Assembly (NCBI GenBank): GCA_024349245.1
Contig: JALDNG010000024.1
Location: 5,574,001 to 5,638,000, forward strand
Reading direction: 5' to 3'
From: Neodontobutis hainanensis
Lineage: Eukaryota > Chordata > Actinopteri > Gobiiformes > Odontobutidae
DNA length: 64,000 nucleotides
Shown: positions 42,831 to 54,030 of the stretch, piece by piece
Position numbering within the stretch: the stretch's first letter is position 1
How the letters are laid out: each line of letters opens with the position of its first letter
The notes under the pieces: generated by a model
Told to the model about the DNA's origin: nothing
Seen by the model: only the letters and a program-made list of their open reading frames with translations
Databases searched by the model: none
Program-made: the position numbers and the translations under genes

Positions 42831-43677
42831 ACAAAAACAACAAGGTGCATATGCTGTGAACTTGTTAAAGTTAAAGTAATGTGTTGTGTAAATTATATAT
42901 TCACTGTTCTGTGTCTTTTTCAAGACACTTAAAATTAATTTAACATTCATAGATTATGCTTTAAAATGGGAAACAGAGTGCTTAAACAGTGTATGAACAA
43001 GTATGTATGTTTGTGCTACTTACTGGAGGGTCACACTGTGCCTAGTCTGTGAAAGACTTATATCCTCTTCAGTGACTTCTCAGTGACTCAAGAACCCACA
43101 GTTGTACATCATAACCTGTGGGTTTAATAAAAACCAATAAAGCTTTAATCAAGTCATCTAGGAGAATTTAGTAGACTAAAACAAGTGCTGGTACTTAGAA
43201 ACAAGTAAATGTAGGCTTATAATGTAAAAAATACATTGGTACCTAAGTATCTAAGTGTCAATATTTCAATGGAATTAAATCTGAACCATTTGAGTATGTT
43301 TGAGACACATTTTAGCCACACTGGTAAGTAAAGTGTTATGGGCAACATACTCGTTAGGTACCCATTAGTACCCAGATACTTCCCAAATCTCAAGTTACAT
43401 TATGTTACTATTATCTCTTATAACTGGCAATACAAACTTTCATCAAACCCAGTGTTATTTCTGCAATGTTCCCACATCCTCCTCCTGACCCCAATAAAGT
43501 TTAAATTAGGTTCATTTAATCTTTATTAATCTGAAAATATCTTGCCTTGGGTTTGTTCTCAGACATATTCAATTAATTGGTGTTATTAGCATCTGTATCT
43601 GTATGATACAATTTATTATCAAAACTTTAATTTCCAATTTTCCATATTAAATGCAGAGTTCTTGTTAGGCAAACAAA
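42831..43677. other. Intergenic, no feature seen
   Basis: AT-rich; no gene or repeat recognised. Confidence 0.5.
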
Positions 43678-43680
43678 ATA

Positions 43681-43762
<82 letters not shown>
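43678..43762. repeat. (AAT)n microsatellite, about 28 units
   Basis: An uninterrupted trinucleotide run of about 84 bp. Confidence 0.98.
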
Positions 43763-43763
<1 letters not shown>

Positions 43764-43935
43764 AGATAATGGAAAAAATAATGTACACTACGTTAAGTAC
43801 TTTTAGTGGATTGTGTAAGTATGACTACCAGCGGATGTATATGTGTAAAAAAAACACTCACTGAGCGTAACTTCCTTTTTTATTGCTTTTTTCACTTCAT
43901 AAAGTGTCACTGTCAGAGAAGAGCAGGTGAACATA

Positions 43936-44502
43936 ATGGGAGTGGCATTATGTGGCAGGAATATCAGGCTGTGCCAGATTAAATTGCTTTCCTGTCATGG
44001 TCTTTTCAAGTGGAATACATTCAACAAACCATATTTAATTCAGAAGTTCACTTCAAATTCTAATGTGGCACAAAACACCAAGGGTTCAGTGTCACTCACA
44101 GAATGTGGGCAAGTAAATGAAAAAAAAAATAGTCAAAGGATTATTTGTTTTAGTTTGTCACACATCAGTCACAGAAGTAGACTTTTTGACACAGAACGAT
44201 GTGAAAAAACAATATTTAAAAGCCTTCATTGTCAGAAGGGGTCAAGAAGTCGTCTACAAATGGAGATTTACTTTCTTTCTTTATTTAAATTAAATATCAT
44301 TCAAGTTTTAAAATGTCACATCAAATACAATGTTTCATTAAAAAACCCAGCTTTTGAGGTTCTTATAGGAAGTCATTGTTTGAATAGCAGATTTCCACTG
44401 TCTATACAGTCCGTCAGAATTACACGCCCCGTACCAGTAACAGGAGCCCACTTGGCTACTGGTATATGTCTCATCAATATTTTATCTTTTGCTTGTAATT
44501 AG
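43936..44502 (+). other. Unrecognised 188-codon ATG-started open frame
   Basis: The longest unexplained frame in the window: no stop for 567 bp in AT-rich DNA. The composition is Ser-, Leu-, Ile- and Asn-rich with scattered Cys. There is no domain, signal peptide or repeat that I recognise. It may be chance. Confidence 0.12.
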
Positions 44503-45169
44503 AGTAAGACATGTTTAAAAAAAAAGGTTAAAAAAGTGATGAAAAAGATAGAGGCATTGAAAGCAGAGGGAGCAGTAAATGGGTGTGTAAAGTGAACTCT
44601 GAAGTCAGAAGAGCTGAAAGGAGCACTGTTGATGTCTGGACAGCATAATTCATCAGAAAATATGGTTGTGACATGTATTTTTATTTACCTGCACTTATAA
44701 GATGTGCGTAAGATACATTCATCTGAAAAGAATATGAATGAAATAATCTGTGGGAATTGAATGTATAGATAAAAATCTATAACTGATCATTTATGATTTT
44801 GTGTATGAAGTCAGGACAGGATTCAGGGAAAACCAAATTTACACAAATGAACAGGATTAACATCATGTTTCATAAGATTCATGTCAGGGAGCATGAATGT
44901 TGTCAGTAATGCTCCGGAAAACAACACTTAGTGCGGGCTTCCTGATTATTCCCTGAAGTCACAAAAGACACATATCATCTGCTCCAGGTCTGACATGCTC
45001 CATTGGGAGGCTTCATTAGAAATCAAGAGTGAGTTTGGAGCGTTCCTTATTGACAAAATACATAAATATAATGTGCTATTCATTTTCACCCCCAAAAGTT
45101 TGAAATTAGTGGACTTCTTCATGGACTTTTTCCTCATGTCGCTTTCCGAGTGGCAGAAGTGATTAGCAT
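44503..45169. other. Intergenic, no feature seen
   Basis: No gene or repeat recognised. Confidence 0.5.
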
Positions 45170-45360
45170 CCCAGACAGAGAGCTCAGCTGCTCTCTCTAA
45201 ACCTGATTATGCCGAGCAGGTGTGAAACGTTTGGCTTGCTTTGCCGTATGTCAAACCTTTTTAGAAGTAATTTGCATTATGCCACAGCCTGTCGTGCAGA
45301 TAGTGAGGCAGGTGACTTCTGGGACAATAATTTCAACATCCTTTTGTCTTCTCTGCTTTA
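45170..45360. promoter_or_regulatory. Candidate enhancer or conserved non-coding element
   Basis: A unique, GC-richer patch with a perfect T-box half site AGGTGTGAAA (45218-45227), a perfect octamer ATTTGCAT (45270-45277) and a SOX-like ACAATAA (45325-45331) within about 115 bp. It lies 300-450 bp upstream of the candidate exon at 45636. Motif presence is seen; activity is inferred. Confidence 0.3.
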
Positions 45361-45635
45361 AAATGTGATGTATAGTCTTAATCACATTGGTAAGGGATGT
45401 CCCAACAGAAGACAAAAAAAAAAACTCCACACTTGCTGGACTCTTTCAAACGAGGTCTCACATTATCACTTCTATCAACTGTTCACTAAATCAGATGCAT
45501 TTCTCTACGTCTGTTAAGGAACATGTGCTATAAGAAAGGCTTCAAGGCTCAGCGCAGTTGTTACACATTAGATATAATTTCTAAGCTGCATATTTTGTTG
45601 TGCTATAACAGAATCTTCCTAACATCGTGACCTGC

Positions 45636-45873
45636 ATGGCGAACACCAGGTACAACATGTTCCCCTTCACTTGGATTGCAGTCTACTTAGCCTTTAACTT
45701 CATTTTGTGTCTGCAATTTCCACGTGATTCGCTCTCTACCTTTGGCGTCACACTCACTCTGAGTCAGAGAGGAGCAGCCCAGAGTGAGGATAAGAACCTC
45801 CAGAGGGGCCAACATGGGGTTAAGGACATAAACATTAGCGGAATTTCTAAGATTTACAGTGTCTGGCTACAAG
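45636..45873 (+). CDS. Candidate first coding exon with signal peptide, unrecognised
   Basis: The ATG at 45636 has a good context (CTGCATGG). The frame encodes a short N-terminus, then a hydrophobic stretch (FTWIAVYLAFNFILCL) fit for a signal peptide or signal anchor. A polar segment follows, with one N-glycosylation sequon (NIS). The frame meets CAAG|GTCAGT (GT at 45874), a good donor, after 79 codons plus one base. I do not recognise the family, and no matching downstream exon was found in the window. It could be the start of a secreted or type II membrane protein gene, or chance. Codon usage looks more gene-like than its flanks by eye only. Confidence 0.25.
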
Positions 45874-46749
45874 GTCAGTTTCAAATCTCCTCTTGATAAA
45901 TGGTATTTTAGATTGTATAAAAATGAAACAGAACAAGAAAACCTAAAAGGGTTAAATGAAAGCCTCCCTATATAAACATAGTAATCATACCCTTGACTGC
46001 CAGTTAGTACAAATACTTTTTCCTCATTGAAAACGCAAACTAGCCATTGTTTTCCTATTATAAATCATTGCAAACATCTGTTAGTCTTTATTATACAATG
46101 CTTATCGTTGAGCTCACACTAATGAATAGAGATAGCCCTGTAAATAATAGAGCTGCAAAAAAAAAAAAAAAAAGATGAAAATTAGACTTCTGAAAGTTTG
46201 TTATTGAATTGCCATTTGACACAGACAGAGTGCCCCTTCAGATTGAGGGAAAGGGGAAGCTGAGAGTATGTGCAGTGCCTATATATGATGGTCTGGTGAC
46301 GTTCCATGTGTGCTTACCTGTCGCACTTAATTACAGAAATGGCATGACTTTACGGAATAAACGCTGCCAAAATTAAATAGGCTACCTGTTGAATATTTGA
46401 GATAAGACATACCCACCAAATGAAATGACGTAAATGTATAAATGGAGGCATTGGTATTACGAACCTGTGACATAAAGCCAACAGTATATACAGTAAATGA
46501 GCAAACATCCAGAAGTGTCAGGAGATACTTAACATTCATGGCATCTGTGAAGCCATAGGTGAACAGGACTGAACAAGGTTATTTTTTATGATTTATCGAG
46601 ATGCATTTAATTATACTGTGACTTGCTCTAATGCTGAGCTAATGGTTGTACTATATTTTCAATGCTTCATAAAGTCAAATGATGATGATTTATAAGAATG
46701 GCATCACAATCTATCTAATAATGTGTGTAGTACCAATATTCATTCATTC
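45874..46749. other. Intergenic or intronic, no feature seen
   Basis: AT-rich, with an A-tract of 19 at 46156-46174. No exon recognised. Confidence 0.45.
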
Positions 46750-46899
46750 ATTGCTCAATGGCAGAGCAGTTATCCTATGACCTGAAGGTTGGTGGTTTGA
46801 TTCCTGCTCTCCCCACATACTGTTATTGTGTCCTGGTTTATGAATGTTGGTTTGGTGATGGTCGGAGAGTCCATAAGTACTATGCATTATTATTCATTC
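46750..46899 (+). mobile_element. tRNA-derived SINE (family 2), truncated
   Basis: The head TGGCAGAGCAGTTATCCTAT, then GAAGGTTGGTGGTTTGATTC (B-box region) and CTGCTCTCCCC, agrees with the 58.3-kb copy. The body is shortened and ends in (ATT)n. Confidence 0.75.
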
Positions 46900-47460
46900 A
46901 GTTTTGCTAAGTCCTGTTAAGAGTCGCTGGTGACTGGAGCCTATCCCAGCAACTTTGGTGTTTTGGTGACACTTTGCAGGTCTGGCAATTTCTTCACTGT
47001 TTTCCCCCCCTACAGCTTTGGTGTAATCTTAAAAAACACTGTCTCCCTGTTCTCCTCTCTTTCCGTTTGACCATGAGCAATGATTTCATCTGCTCTGCCA
47101 CAACGAATGTGTAGTGTTGTTAAGCAATTTGTTTCTTGTGAGACCCGAGACTCTCGCAAGACTTTTTGAATCCAAGATATGGCGGGTCGCTGGCCATATT
47201 TTGCAAGGCTTTTTTATCTACTACCCTAAGAGGTGCCAGAGAGGTTTGGGACAGACCCCAGTCACCACAAAATGAACATCACAAGCCATCACAATGACTC
47301 TGAAGCCTTTATGTTAAGGTAAAAAAGTGTCTATTTAAAGACAGACAACCATTCACTGTGACATTGACCAAGAATGTTCAAATCTTTGTTTGAACTCATG
47401 ACCTTTTAAGTGTGAGGCAGGAGTGCTTACCGCCCTGCCAATGTGCTCCCCCTAGTACCA
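46900..47460 (-). mobile_element. tRNA-derived SINE (family 1), scrambled
   Basis: The 3' end (GGTGACTGGAGCCTATCCCA, 46930-46949) and the head region (AGACAGACAACCATTCACTG at 47340-47359, then GTGAGGCAGGAGTGCTTACC) are in the right order. They are separated by about 370 bp of other sequence and many changes. This is an old copy interrupted by a later insertion or rearrangement. Confidence 0.6.
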
Positions 47461-49149
47461 ATATAATTTTCCAATAAAACAGAAATTTAAATGCAAAACC
47501 AAATGCTATCCATGGCTTTGCAGAGTCTTTCTAATTATTTTGCAACGGTCCCATGATTTTCAGCCTCCATTAGAGTTTTGGGAGTTATCTACAGATCAGA
47601 ATCTATCCTCTGCTTCTACAATCTTCACAGATTTTGGCCTCATCAAAGCTCCCCTAAAGACTGACTGGATTTGACTGACAGGCTGCCAATGTTTGTGGCA
47701 GCCTGTAGTTTTCACTGACCCCCAAGACACCTAGTGTCTAGTTATTTTTTTAAAAATTGAACGCAAAGTTTAGTACAGTGGCTCCACAACCTTTAAAATT
47801 GAAAACATACCATTGTAAGTGATTGTCTTCCCACTGCCATGCTATTAAGGATTCAGCATTACTTCAACACAGCAGCAGTTAAGTGACATGCAACAGAGAA
47901 GCTGTCTCAGTGAGCCATTTGATTGGCTTGATGGAAAAACAGAATACAATAAGTTAGATATCCCAGCTTTGTTTGGATGACTCTAGGTTTGCTTTTCTCT
48001 GCTCAGTGGCATTTGTTTGGACAGTTGTCCAAACGTCTTGTTGTAAAGTGTTGTGCTTATTTAAAGCTACTGCCACAAATTGATCTCACCCTGCATTTTC
48101 ACTTGGCAGAGTTTGGTTGCCACACTGGTCCCATTTTGTTTTGATTTCCTTGTCTGCTGTGAGACTTGAGACTACAAATGTTTTCTTCAATGAAAAACTG
48201 CTGCAGCTGAGGACCTCTTGATCTAAAAGGCCACTGTACAAACTGAATTGGCCTGAAGTTTTTGAAATGAAATCAATATAATTTGAAAGAGATGAATGCA
48301 TGTGTCTCATAATGTTTGTATGTTCAAGGCAAAGTTATGACTGTCGCTACACACATTAAATTTTTCTTCAAACCTAGTTTAAATAACAAAGTTAGACAAA
48401 AAAGACAATGCCAGACAAATCTCACCTGGACTCTGATGTAGAAGGCATTACTAAACCAGTGAACAGTAAGTGATTGTAGTCTGCCACCTAGTGGCCATAT
48501 TATGTATATGCATATCACGGCTGGGCAGTGCACAGCACGTTACCATGACCTAGATCACGGGTCCCATTAGTTTTCACTAGGTAGTTGAACTCTTCTTGAG
48601 GAAAGAAAAGAGGTTGGACTTTGTGTTCAAATGTTTATCACATTTTGGTGAGTCTTTGAATTTTGTTTAATTTATTTTCTATTTTGTTATTTTATTGACT
48701 CAATATTGATGCTCCTGTTGTCCAAAATGAATAACCTGATTGTCATGATATGATATATCAAATAGTTTGTAAATATGTTCTCATCCTAACAGGCCAGTGT
48801 TTTGTTTCTGCTTCTCGCTGATGCAAAACATTAACTGTCTATTTGTTTGTAACACAGACTGAAACATAATGTGTCAGTAATGTGCAATTTGATCAATTTG
48901 AGTCCTGTTGATTATTTTACCAATGTTTGTGCTACTGAGACAGACTGAAACTTTATTTTATAATAGCTACAATTGTTTTTCTCAAGGTGCACAAACTGAC
49001 AAAATATGAATGCATTTTTGATACAATTTGTTTTCATGAAAGCTAAGACATTTCCACTGACAGTAAAATGTACGTTTGAGAAAGCAAAGGATTTTGAGTC
49101 AATCATCTAATTTTACAGTTACTACATGATGTTTTGCTGTTTATTATGA
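47461..49149. other. Intergenic, no gene recognised
   Basis: No supported features. Confidence 0.5.
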
Positions 49150-50303
49150 ACTATTTTGAGTTTTTTGAGTTAACCTCTGAAAATGTTGGATCTTGCATCA
49201 GGTCATCTTTCACACGCCCATTAACTGTGAGATTTACAACCTCAAGGTTTTTAACAAAGTTGAAAAACAGATCAAAAACTGGTTTGGATTCTAAACACTT
49301 TGTACGGTCTCAATCAATCAGGCAGAAACTGGAATACTGTATTACACATGTATCTAAGTGAGTATAACTTTGTACAGAATGCTGCAGATCATTGAGTGTA
49401 TTCAAGGGAAAATGTGGTGAAAAACTAATCCTCATAATATGGGTAGATCTTATTATAGCTGTGAGCAGTGAACAAGCCATGACTGAGGTAAAAAGCATGC
49501 TAATTCAAAGATTCAGAATAAAAAATCTTGGAAAGCTGAAACATTTCTTAGGAATAAACTTTAAACAAACAAAAGGACAAATCAAAATGTTACAGGAAAG
49601 ATATTTGAACAAGATATTACAAAGGTTTAAGATGCAAAATTGCAAACCTAGAGATACACCATTTGACCCCAAACTTAGCAATACAGAAAATGCAGAGAAG
49701 TTAAAACAGTCAAGAAAGTACAGAGGCAGTGGAATGTCTGATATACTTAACCACTTGTACCAGACCTGAAATCAGTTTGGTTCAGGATTTTAGTGAAACA
49801 ACAGTAGAGCATTGGAATACAGTAAAGAATGGATCCAACCTCAAAGGTACAACAGAACAGGGACTACATTTCAAGAAAAACGACTGGTGCTAGTTGGGCA
49901 TTACAATTAAACAGACAGGTGAGCACATCAGGCTAGTCTTTGTGAAGAAAGTTCACTGATCTCATGGAAAACAAGAAAACAACAGACAGTAGCACTTTCT
50001 ACCTGCAAATCAACATTTCCCTAGCTTCAGCTGTATAAGAGTGTATTTACATAGAACAGCTACTAAGAAGTTGCAAAAGTGCACAAAAACAATCAAGGTA
50101 CAATTGCACTTTCCAGAAACCCTGTAAACAGACAAAGATGCAAGCACATTGATGTGAACTACCATTTTATAAGATATATTGTGACGACAGGAAGGGTAAT
50201 ATTGGATTATTGTCCTACTGAACAGATAATTGCAAATGTTTTGAAAAAACCAGCCACTAAGCTAAAGGTAAAAGGTTTTGCACAGAAAATGTTTGGCACT
50301 TAG
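49150..50303 (+). pseudogene. Ty1/copia retrotransposon pol remnant (RT and RNase H)
   Basis: Three frames together follow copia pol order. Degraded fragments upstream (about 49190-49390) resemble the fingers/palm. A 125-codon frame at 49392-49769 has WVDLIIAVSSEQAMTEVKSM and LGKLKHFLGINFKQT. A broken middle follows with WNTVK and LKGTTEQG (about 49820-49870). The 49.8-50.3 kb end includes NNQGTIALSRNPVNRQRCKH and HIDVNYHFIR from RNase H. The YVDD active site reads WVD-L with one catalytic Asp codon missing, and stops and shifts are frequent, so it is dead. Confidence 0.9.
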
Positions 50304-50385
50304 AGAAGTGTTTGTTTATGAGATAAATAAGTGTTGTGATAATTGAGGATAAAGAGTGAAGATCTAATTACCCAGTGAGCTTACA

Positions 50386-50533
50386 GTGAGTGGGGGTGTT
50401 AAGTATTGGCAACTGTGGCACTCTTGCTCCCTGTGTGTTGACAAGCTTTTATTTTGTAGAGACGTTCGTTTTTCCTCTTCCTTTCAGTTCTTCTGGTAAT
50501 CAAAACTTTAGCCAATATACCATAACATCTTAA
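50386..50533 (+). mobile_element. Polypurine tract and start of the copia 3' LTR
   Basis: GTGAGTGGGGG (50386-50396), about 80 bp after the pol stop, is purine-rich and is followed at once by TGTTAAGTATTGG, a typical copia LTR start. The LTR seems to be cut off by the SINE that begins near 50534; its end was not found. Confidence 0.55.
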
Positions 50534-50817
50534 TAGTGGCATAGTGGCACCTATAACTTGAAGTTTGGTAATCCGATTTCCACTCTCCCATGTTGTTGTT
50601 GTGTCCTTGAGCAAAACACTGTGAAAATGTTTGGTTGTCGTTGGAGAAACCATTGGCACAAAATGGCTGCCATGTCTCTGTGAGTCTGCCCCAGGGCACC
50701 TGTGGCTACAGACGTAGTTTACCACCACCAGTGTGTGACTGTGGAGTGATGGAATGTGAGCACTTTGAGTCTCTGGAAAAAAGTGTGATATAAATTGAAT
50801 GCATTATTATCATTATT
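50534..50817 (+). mobile_element. tRNA-derived SINE (family 2), diverged head
   Basis: The middle reads TTGTTGTGTCCTTGAGCAAA and CTGCCCCAGGGCACCTGTGG, then ACCACCACCAGTGTGTGA. The tail AGCACTTTGAGTCTCTGGAA ends in (ATT)n. The A box is lost. Confidence 0.8.
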
Positions 50818-52200
50818 AGGAATGGTTTAATTTAGATGGGACAGCCCTGAAGGACAGTGTTCATTGGAGACAAGTCACAGATATATGAGGAGCCAAAGCT
50901 TCTTTCTATCTAATTCTACTCAAGCCCTTTAGAGGATTTTTGGCATTCACCAATATTTTCTTAGTCCCTAGATTGTAAACAATGATTGCATAGATTATAT
51001 CTTTCTATAATTATTTGGGGAGACCAAAGTACCATGCTTTATGATCCACAGATTCCTACAGTCTGCACCGAAACCCTTCTGTGACAAGCTCATTGGCTTC
51101 ATAGACATCTGTCAAACATTATCACTGGGAAAAAAAACGTCTCCAAATAACCTGCACAGCAGTTTATGCCTCTAGTATTTCTGTGGACATAGTCAGCAGA
51201 TCCCAGCCAGCCTGACACTTGTTTGTTGGCCCCACACACACACACACTGCCTCCACTTATTACTGGAGCACTTGTAAATTAAAAGATTAGGTAGTTAATC
51301 TCTGGAGTTTTATATCCACCGGCAAAGTAGTAAAAGTCAAGTGTTGTGCTTTATGAGGGAGACACAGTCCACAGACGAGGTCTATATTGTTTATATGTTT
51401 AAACAAATGCATGAAAAAATTTTACACTTCTTGTAAAATTCTGCTGATATGCTTTCCCATCAAGACGCTTTCGAGATAAACAGTGAAGTTACACATGCAT
51501 GGTAAAGGCTTTCAGTACTTGTTCTCAATGTTTATCCTAACCCGTGAACATGTACTTTTAAAGACACCAAATTTTCTTTATGTAAATTCATGTCCATAAA
51601 TTTCTCTAGATTTAAAGAAAATATAATATAGCTGTTGGCGATGATTCAGTGATGTAGTTTTACCAACAATTATCCAAAAAAAAAAAAACCTTCTCCCTTG
51701 CACTGGCTGCATGTGATAACAACAGACTTGTTTATTTTACCAGACGATAATCTAAAATTGACCAGACAAAACCTCATGATGCAAGAAATGTAAACTGGTG
51801 GTGCTTTGATGTGTCAGTGTTGGTTTAGTTGTATCATGTTTGCACAAACTAACCATAAAAAGACACCATGAAGCTTCCCTCTTATATCTCAACACGAGCA
51901 TGTGTAAGCCCGAAAGTGTGTGTGTGTGTGTGTGTGTTGTTGTGTGGCTCAGAGCGGGACAGAATTGGCTTTTTTTTCCCACAAGGCTGTGCACAGCGCT
52001 GCTGTTTTTTACTGATACAGTTTACTCTGTATGATCATATTCCATGTCCTCTCCCATAGCCACAGCCCAAGCCTGCATCATCATTTTATATATTAGTCGG
52101 TTGCATTGAGAGATTTTGCACAGTATTGAGCGGATGATCATTTTTGTTGCTTAACTAAACAACTTACACACAAGTCATCAGTCTGCAGACCACTATTTTC
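50818..52200. other. Intergenic, no gene recognised
   Basis: Contains short (CA)n and (GT)n tracts near 51234-51246 and 51917-51938. No gene seen. Confidence 0.5.
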
Positions 52201-52500
52201 TGGGTTTATACTTCACTCAAAAGATGTCTTCAGTTCAATCTCAGCTCAATGCACTTATTTCAAATGAGTAATGAGCGAGAGGATTATCAGCAGGCTTTGT
52301 GCTAATGAAGGCGTGATTTTCACTCAGAGACCTCAAAAACCTCTCCAGGTGGAATTATCCTATCTTCCCAGGCGCTTTTCAAATCGGCTTACGTGTCTTA
52401 GGCTAATGATCCCAACAGCGGAATCATTTTTAAATTGCACACTTCAGAACAACGCAGTGACGGTTTCACCCTGACTCATGGCTTTGAGCAAAACTCAGGC
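52201..52500. promoter_or_regulatory. Candidate conserved non-coding element
   Basis: Unique, GC-richer sequence with several CTAATGA homeodomain-like cores. The 67-codon frame is not convincing as protein. Regulatory role guessed. Confidence 0.2.
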
Positions 52501-53130
52501 TCTCAGTCAGTAAGCCCACTTTATGACAGATAAGTTCAAAATAAGTTTACAGATAAAAGGGAGAGTTAGTTTGTAAGAAGTATAACTTTAGTGTCGCTCT
52601 GACCTTGCTCTGACAAATGGACCCTTGACACTTTTGCAGAGGCCAACATGCCTTTAGTAAAATAGTTTCCCTGCTGTCTAGCTGGTAGATGCACTCAATT
52701 AGTGCTCATATTGTTGTGGCAGGTCTGTTTATGGGAGTTTTTAAAATAACGATTTGTTTTATTAATACCAGATGATGTTTTTGGCTTGGGCAGTAGTTAT
52801 TTGTGAGCACAAACATTACTGTAATGACCAATCATCCACTTTTCTCTTATTAGCTATTGGTCAGTCAAACAACCTTTCCACATTCATTAAGTAACTATGG
52901 GCTAGGGTCAAACCATAATTTAGAATCAATGTAAATACAGTTTTCTCCTTACATGGACACCTGCACAGACAGAAGTAATGAAAGCCAGACATTCTTTTTC
53001 TTCACCATTTTCCGTGTTTAATGTATGTCTGCTAATAAGAGTAGAGATAAGATAAGACTTACAATATTTTCCTAGACCATTCCTTTTAATGAACTTTGAT
53101 TTTATCATTTTTCTTTCTCTCTCTTTCTTT
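52501..53130. other. Intergenic, no feature seen
   Basis: Nothing supported. Confidence 0.5.
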
Positions 53131-54030
53131 ACACTTACTTTATTAGGCACACCTTGCTAGAACTTTGTTGGACCCTCTTTTGCCTTTAGAACTCCCTTAA
53201 CTCTTTGTGGCATAGATTTAACAAGGTGTTGGAAACATTCCTCAGAGATTTTTGTCCATATTGACTTGATAGCATCACACAGTTGCTGCAGATTCTTCCT
53301 TGTGACTCTCCTGTTCCACCACATCCCAAAGATGCTCTATTGGATTTAGATCTGGTGACTGTGGAGGCCATTGAACTCATTGTTATGTTCAAGAAACCAG
53401 TCTGAGATGATTCGAGCTTTTTGGCATGGTGCATTATCCTGCTGGAAGTAGCATCAGAAGAGTGGTACTGTAGTCATAAAGGGATAGACTGAACATGACT
53501 AGACTGTGCCGTTTAAACGATGCTCAATTAGTACTATGGGGCCCAAAGTGTGCCAAGAAAACATCCCCCACACCATTACACCACCACCAGCACCAGCCTG
53601 ACCCATTGAGACGAGGCAGGATGGGTCCATGCTTTCATGTTCTTTACTCCAAATTCTGACTCTACCATCTGAATGTCGCAGCAGAGATTGAGACTCATCA
53701 GACCAGGCAACATTTTTCCAATCTTCTATTGTCCAATTTTAAAAAGCCTGTGCAAATTAAAGCCTCCGTTTCCTGTTCTTAGCTGACAGGAGCAGCACCA
53801 GGTGTGGTCTTCGGCTGCTGTAGCCCATCTGCTTCTGGGTTTGATGTGTTGTGCGTGTTGTTCAGAGATGGTATTCTGCGTAACTTGGTTTTATGGAGTG
53901 TTTTTTAGAGTTACTGTTGCCTTTCTATCATCTCTAACCAGTCTACCCATTCTCCTCTGACTTCAGACCTCTACAAGGCATTTTCATCCACACAGCTTCT
54001 GCTCACTGAATATTTTCACTCTCTCGTCAC
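53131..54030 (-). pseudogene. Tc1-like DNA transposon, inactive
   Basis: The left end TACACTTACTTTATTAGGCA resembles the terminal repeat of a common fish Tc1-like element. The interior is its antisense transposase (plus-strand phrases TTGGATTTAGATCTGGTGAC, CATGGTGCATTATCCTGCTG, ATGTCGCAGCAGAGATTGAG). The minus-strand frame is broken by many small indels, and the right end with the second terminal repeat is missing. Confidence 0.85.
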
